Below are positions 4,462 to 7,395 of a stretch of DNA of 7,395 nucleotides, in pieces. How positions within the stretch are numbered: position 1 is the first letter of the stretch; the number at the start of each line of letters is the position of its first letter. A model generated the notes under the pieces. The model did not search any database. It was not told where the DNA came from and saw only the letters and a list, made by a program, of their open reading frames with translations. The translations under genes and the position numbers were made by a program. The stretch comes from JAVBOV01 sp031550205 (GTDB lineage: Bacteria > Pseudomonadota > Alphaproteobacteria > RF32 > CAG-239): positions 1-7,395 of the forward strand of contig JAVBOV010000057.1 of NCBI GenBank assembly GCA_031550205.1, read 5' to 3'.

Positions 4462-6912
4462 ATGAAATTAGTAATTGTAGAGTCTCCGGCCAAAGCCAAA
4501 ACCATCAACAAATACCTGGGCAAAGATTATACTGTTCTTGCCAGCTTCGGCCATATCCGCGACCTGCCCAGCAAAGACGGCTCGGTCAAACCCGACCAAG
4601 ACTTTGCCATGACCTGGGAAATGAGCGCCGCCGGCAACAAACGCTTAAAAGACATTGTCGCCGCCCTCAAAGACGCCGACACACTGATTCTCGCATCCGA
4701 CCCGGACCGCGAAGGAGAGGCCATTGCCTGGCACCTGCTTGAAGAACTGCGTTCCAAAAACAAATTAAAAGACAAAAAAATCGAACGCGTCGTTTTTCAT
4801 GAAATCACCAAAGCCGCCGTGGCTGAAGCCATTAAAAACCCGCGCCAGATTGACGATAATTTAGTTTCCGCCTACATGGCCCGCCGCGCATTGGATTATC
4901 TTGTGGGCTTCACCCTTTCTCCGGTTTTGTGGCGCAAGCTTCCCGGCTCAAAATCTGCCGGCCGCGTGCAGTCTGTTGCTCTTCGCCTCATCTGCGAGCG
5001 CGAAACTGAAATTGAAAAATTTAAATCCGAAGAATATTGGACCATTGACGCAGAACTGTTCACCAGCGCCAAGGCTCTTTTAAAAACTCACCTCATTGAA
5101 TTAGACGGCAAAAAACTTGAGAAATTTGACCTTAACTCTGAAGAAAAAGCGCTCCAAGCCAAAGAAAAAATTGAGGTCCAAGATTTTGCCATTGCCAATG
5201 TTGAGCGCAAAAAAGCCAACCGTTACCCCTCTCCGCCGTTCACCACCTCAACCCTGCAGCAGGAAGCCGCCCGCAAACTGCGCTTTTCTGCCAAAAGAAC
5301 CATGCAGGTTGCTCAGCACTTATACGAAGACGGTTATATCACCTATATGCGTACTGACGCGGTTAACCTTTCTAAAGAAGCCGTTGAAAACTGCCGCGAG
5401 GTTATCAAAAAATATTTTGGCGACGAATATCTGCCCAAAACGGCCAAAGAATATAAAACCAAATCTAAAAACGCCCAGGAAGCCCACGAGGCCATTCGCC
5501 CTTCAGATCTCTTGAACACTCCCAAAAAATTGGAAGAAAAATTAGATTCCGATGCGCATAAATTATATGAGCTTATCTGGAAAAGAACCGTTGCCTGCCA
5601 AATGAACCCCGCCGTTTTAGACCGCGTGGTGGTAGACGCCAAATCCAAAGACAACCAAATTTTGCTGCGCGCCAACGGCCAGGTCATTGCTTTTGACGGT
5701 TTCTTGAAGCTTTATGTTGAAAGCAAAGACGACGAAGAAGACGATGAAAACCGCATTTTGCCAAATGTTGAAGTCGGTGAAAACACCACCAAAGGCGATA
5801 TTATTCCCGAGCAGCACTTCACCGTTCCGCCGCCGCGCTTCACTGAAGCCAGTTTGGTTAAAAGGCTTGAAGAGCTTGGCATCGGCCGCCCTTCAACCTA
5901 TGCTTCGATTATCGCCGTGCTTCAAGACCGCAAATACGTGCGGGTTGAAAAACTGCGCTTCATCCCTGAAGACCGCGGCCGCATTGTCACCGTGTTTTTA
6001 GAAAATTATTTCAAAAAATATGTGGAATATGACTTCACCGCGCAGCTGGAAGAATTTTTAGATGATGTTTCCGGCGGTCAAATGGACTGGAAAAAACTGC
6101 TTTCCGGTTTCTGGGCCAAGTTCATTAAAAACATTGAGGCCGTGCAGCCCTTAAAGGTCAGCGACGTTATTGATACCATTGAAAAAGTTTTGGAGTTTCA
6201 CCTCTTTCCACCCCGCGCCGACGGCTCGGATCCTCGCGTCTGTCCGGAATGTCACAAAGGAAAGTTGAATATAAAGCTCGGCAAATACGGCGCCTTTTTA
6301 GGCTGCTCCAATTACCCTGATTGCAAATATACCAAACCTTTAACCGACGATAATGAAGAAGAAACCGAGAACCCTTCCGTAATTAAAAAAGTCGGAGAAG
6401 ACAAACTTTTGGGCGAGATGAACGGCATGAACATTTATCTCAAAAAAGGCCCGTACGGAGATTATCTGCAGCTTGGTGAAGATGCCGCAAAACTCACCGA
6501 AAAACCCAAACGCGTATCTCTTCCCAAAGATATAAAACCTGAAACCATCACTTTAGAAATTGCAATTACCTTGTTGAGTTTACCTAAAAATTTGGGCAAC
6601 GGCATTGAAGTCTATTTGGGCAAATTCGGCCCCTATTTAAAACAAGGCGGCAAGTCAAAATCTTTGAGCGGCGATGATACAATCTTCAACATCACCCTTG
6701 CCCGCGCCGAAGAAATTTTGAAAAACGTGGCCGAGCGCCCGCAGGGAAAATCTCTGGGCAAACACCCTAAAAAAGGCGAGATTATATTAATGCCCGGCAA
6801 ATTTGGCCTATACTTAAAAGTCGGCCGCTTCAACCATGCCCTGCCTAAAGAGTTAAAAGAAAAAGAGCCAACCTTGGAACAAGCCATTAAGGTCATTGAT
6901 ACAAAAAAGTGA
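4462..6912 (+). CDS. topA: DNA topoisomerase I (type IA)
   Basis: TopA relaxes negative supercoils by cutting one strand through a 5'-phosphotyrosine link and passing the other. The 816-residue product begins with a Toprim domain holding the catalytic Glu7 (IVESPAKAKTINKYLG) and the Asp80-x-Asp82-x-Glu84 metal site in LASDPDREGEAIAW. YMARRALDYLVGF (138-150) and SAGRVQSVALRL (165-176) follow. The active site is GYITYMRTD (291-299), making Tyr295 the nucleophile with Arg297 beside it. EAHEAIRPSD (340-349) and EASLVKRLEELGIGRPSTYASI complete the core. The C-terminus has one four-cysteine zinc ribbon (Cys594, 597, 615, 621), then glycine/lysine-rich repeats (KKGPYGDYLQLG, GKFGPYLKQG, GKFGLYLKVG) like those in alphaproteobacterial and actinobacterial enzymes. 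The ATG lies 5 bases after dprA with only a weak upstream AAGAAAG. The protein looks complete and functional. Confidence 0.99.
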   Translation: MKLVIVESPAKAKTINKYLGKDYTVLASFGHIRDLPSKDGSVKPDQDFAMTWEMSAAGNKRLKDIVAALKDADTLILASDPDREGEAIAWHLLEELRSKNKLKDKKIERVVFHEITKAAVAEAIKNPRQIDDNLVSAYMARRALDYLVGFTLSPVLWRKLPGSKSAGRVQSVALRLICERETEIEKFKSEEYWTIDAELFTSAKALLKTHLIELDGKKLEKFDLNSEEKALQAKEKIEVQDFAIANVERKKANRYPSPPFTTSTLQQEAARKLRFSAKRTMQVAQHLYEDGYITYMRTDAVNLSKEAVENCREVIKKYFGDEYLPKTAKEYKTKSKNAQEAHEAIRPSDLLNTPKKLEEKLDSDAHKLYELIWKRTVACQMNPAVLDRVVVDAKSKDNQILLRANGQVIAFDGFLKLYVESKDDEEDDENRILPNVEVGENTTKGDIIPEQHFTVPPPRFTEASLVKRLEELGIGRPSTYASIIAVLQDRKYVRVEKLRFIPEDRGRIVTVFLENYFKKYVEYDFTAQLEEFLDDVSGGQMDWKKLLSGFWAKFIKNIEAVQPLKVSDVIDTIEKVLEFHLFPPRADGSDPRVCPECHKGKLNIKLGKYGAFLGCSNYPDCKYTKPLTDDNEEETENPSVIKKVGEDKLLGEMNGMNIYLKKGPYGDYLQLGEDAAKLTEKPKRVSLPKDIKPETITLEIAITLLSLPKNLGNGIEVYLGKFGPYLKQGGKSKSLSGDDTIFNITLARAEEILKNVAERPQGKSLGKHPKKGEIILMPGKFGLYLKVGRFNHALPKELKEKEPTLEQAIKVIDTKK

Positions 6913-6949
6913 CAAAAACATTAGCGTTTTTAACGCTTAAGTTTTTGTC
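6911..6949 (+). terminator. Hairpin starting in the topA stop codon, possible terminator
   Basis: GACAAAAACATTAGCG pairs with CGCTTAAGTTTTTGTC around TTTTTAA, with 14 of 16 positions complementary. The left arm begins inside the topA TGA. The stem is mostly AT and no T-run follows, since the 3' arm leads directly into a dispersed repeat. It may mark the end of the plsY-dprA-topA transcript but is not a textbook intrinsic terminator. Confidence 0.45.
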
Positions 6950-6983
6950 ATCCTGAGCGGAGCAGCGCGTAGTCGAAGGATCC
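6947..6983. repeat. Dispersed repeat, GTCATCCTGAGCGG type, between topA and next gene
   Basis: The element begins GTCATCCTGAGCGGAGCAGC and ends AGTCGAAGGATCC. It belongs to the same family as the full palindromic element at 1575-1632, sharing GTCATCCTGAG and GAAGGATCC, but only one half is present. Its first three bases are also the end of the hairpin arm behind topA, so the insertion or the hairpin has shaped the other. It ends 21 bases before the next start codon. Confidence 0.75.
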
Positions 6984-7004
6984 AAGAAAGGAAAGAGTCC
7001 ATCT

Positions 7005-7395
7005 ATGAGCAAATATGAAACCCAAGTCAAAGAATTTCACATTGCCACAGATTCTGCCATATCTGAAAAATACAGCGTGGAGCTCTTAGAACTGCGTGAA
7101 CGCCTTTTGGCTGAAGAATTAGACGAGCTGAAAACTGAAATCAACGGCTTAATTAATGAGCTTAAAACAACCGGTGCAACCTCTAAAGAAACCCGCGCCA
7201 AAATGTATAAAGAGCTGGCCGATTTACAATATGTCTTAAGCGGCATGGCTGTAACTTTTGACATTCCGCTGGAAAAAGCTTTTGAACGCGTCCACCAAAG
7301 CAACATGTCAAAGCTGGTAAACGGCAAAGCCTTAAAAAGAGAAGACGGCAAAATCCTCAAAGGCCCCAACTACCACCCGCCGTTTTTAGATGATT
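7005..7395 (+). CDS. MazG-like nucleotide pyrophosphohydrolase, cut by window edge
   Basis: This start yields 130 residues without a stop before the sequence ends. The protein is mainly helical and carries the MazG / all-alpha NTP pyrophosphatase metal-binding signature: Glu38-x-x-Glu41, a 28-residue gap, then Glu70-x-x-Asp73 (EELDEL and KELADLQYVLSG). Further on, FERVHQSNMSKL (93-104) and a DGKILKGPNYHPP stretch (114-126) are typical of the phosphoribosyl-ATP pyrophosphohydrolase-like members. Such enzymes hydrolyse nucleoside triphosphates to monophosphate and pyrophosphate, often to clear unwanted or damaged nucleotides. The exact substrate cannot be read from sequence. It does not look like HisE, given the context and the tail. 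AGGA at 6989-6992 and AAGAG at 6993-6997 could serve as ribosome binding site. It lies 92 bases after topA, behind a hairpin and a repeat, so it may be a separate transcript. Most of the domain is present and probably little is missing. Confidence 0.85.
   Translation, partial: MSKYETQVKEFHIATDSAISEKYSVELLELRERLLAEELDELKTEINGLINELKTTGATSKETRAKMYKELADLQYVLSGMAVTFDIPLEKAFERVHQSNMSKLVNGKALKREDGKILKGPNYHPPFLDD

Noticed and set aside
5117..5515. Plus-strand 132-codon frame inside topA
   Set aside because: It lies within the unmistakable TopA core in another frame, and its K/P/R-rich product shows no family motif.
7037..7369. Minus-strand 110-codon frame at the right end
   Set aside because: It is antisense to the MazG-like gene, whose metal-binding motif and family stretches are clear.

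Overview
This window looks like part of the chromosome of an uncultured alphaproteobacterium with moderate GC content. That placement is an inference. It rests on the plsY-dprA-topA gene run, which as I recall is common in Alphaproteobacteria, on the pyrH-frr pair, and on intergenic GTCATCC...GGATCC and GTCATTGCGAGC-type repeats of a kind that litters many small or uncultured proteobacterial genomes. TGA is used as a stop (plsY, topA), so the code is standard. No phage, transposase, CRISPR array, tRNA or rRNA gene was seen.

Left part (1-1372, minus strand): pyrH (UMP kinase) is followed 2 bases later by frr (ribosome recycling factor). A perfect 13-bp hairpin covers the frr stop codon. The usual partners rpsB-tsf are not upstream of pyrH. 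The upstream neighbour is instead a terminated gene of unknown function, separated by a spacer of about 320 bases that holds three palindromic repeat elements, one of them nested inside another.

Middle (1652-2747): an unrecognised 212-residue protein is encoded on the minus strand, with a good intrinsic terminator behind it. Its last residues, DLIDDLPF, closely resemble the acidic C-terminal tip of single-stranded DNA-binding protein (SSB). Between its start and the divergent plsY lies a 416-base spacer with two striking structures only 2 bases apart: six tandem copies of a 23-bp unit (2424-2561) and a 48-bp perfect, loop-less palindrome (2564-2611).

Right part (2748-7395, plus strand): plsY (acyl-phosphate glycerol-3-phosphate acyltransferase), dprA (ssDNA and RecA-loading protein) and topA (DNA topoisomerase I) form a tight operon with a 4-base overlap and then a 5-base gap. 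A hairpin starting inside the topA stop codon runs into another dispersed repeat. After it a MazG-like nucleotide pyrophosphohydrolase begins and continues past the window edge.

The core genes are ordinary housekeeping functions. The parts worth a second look are the tandem-repeat and palindrome locus, the SSB-tail protein beside it, and the nested repeats in front of pyrH.
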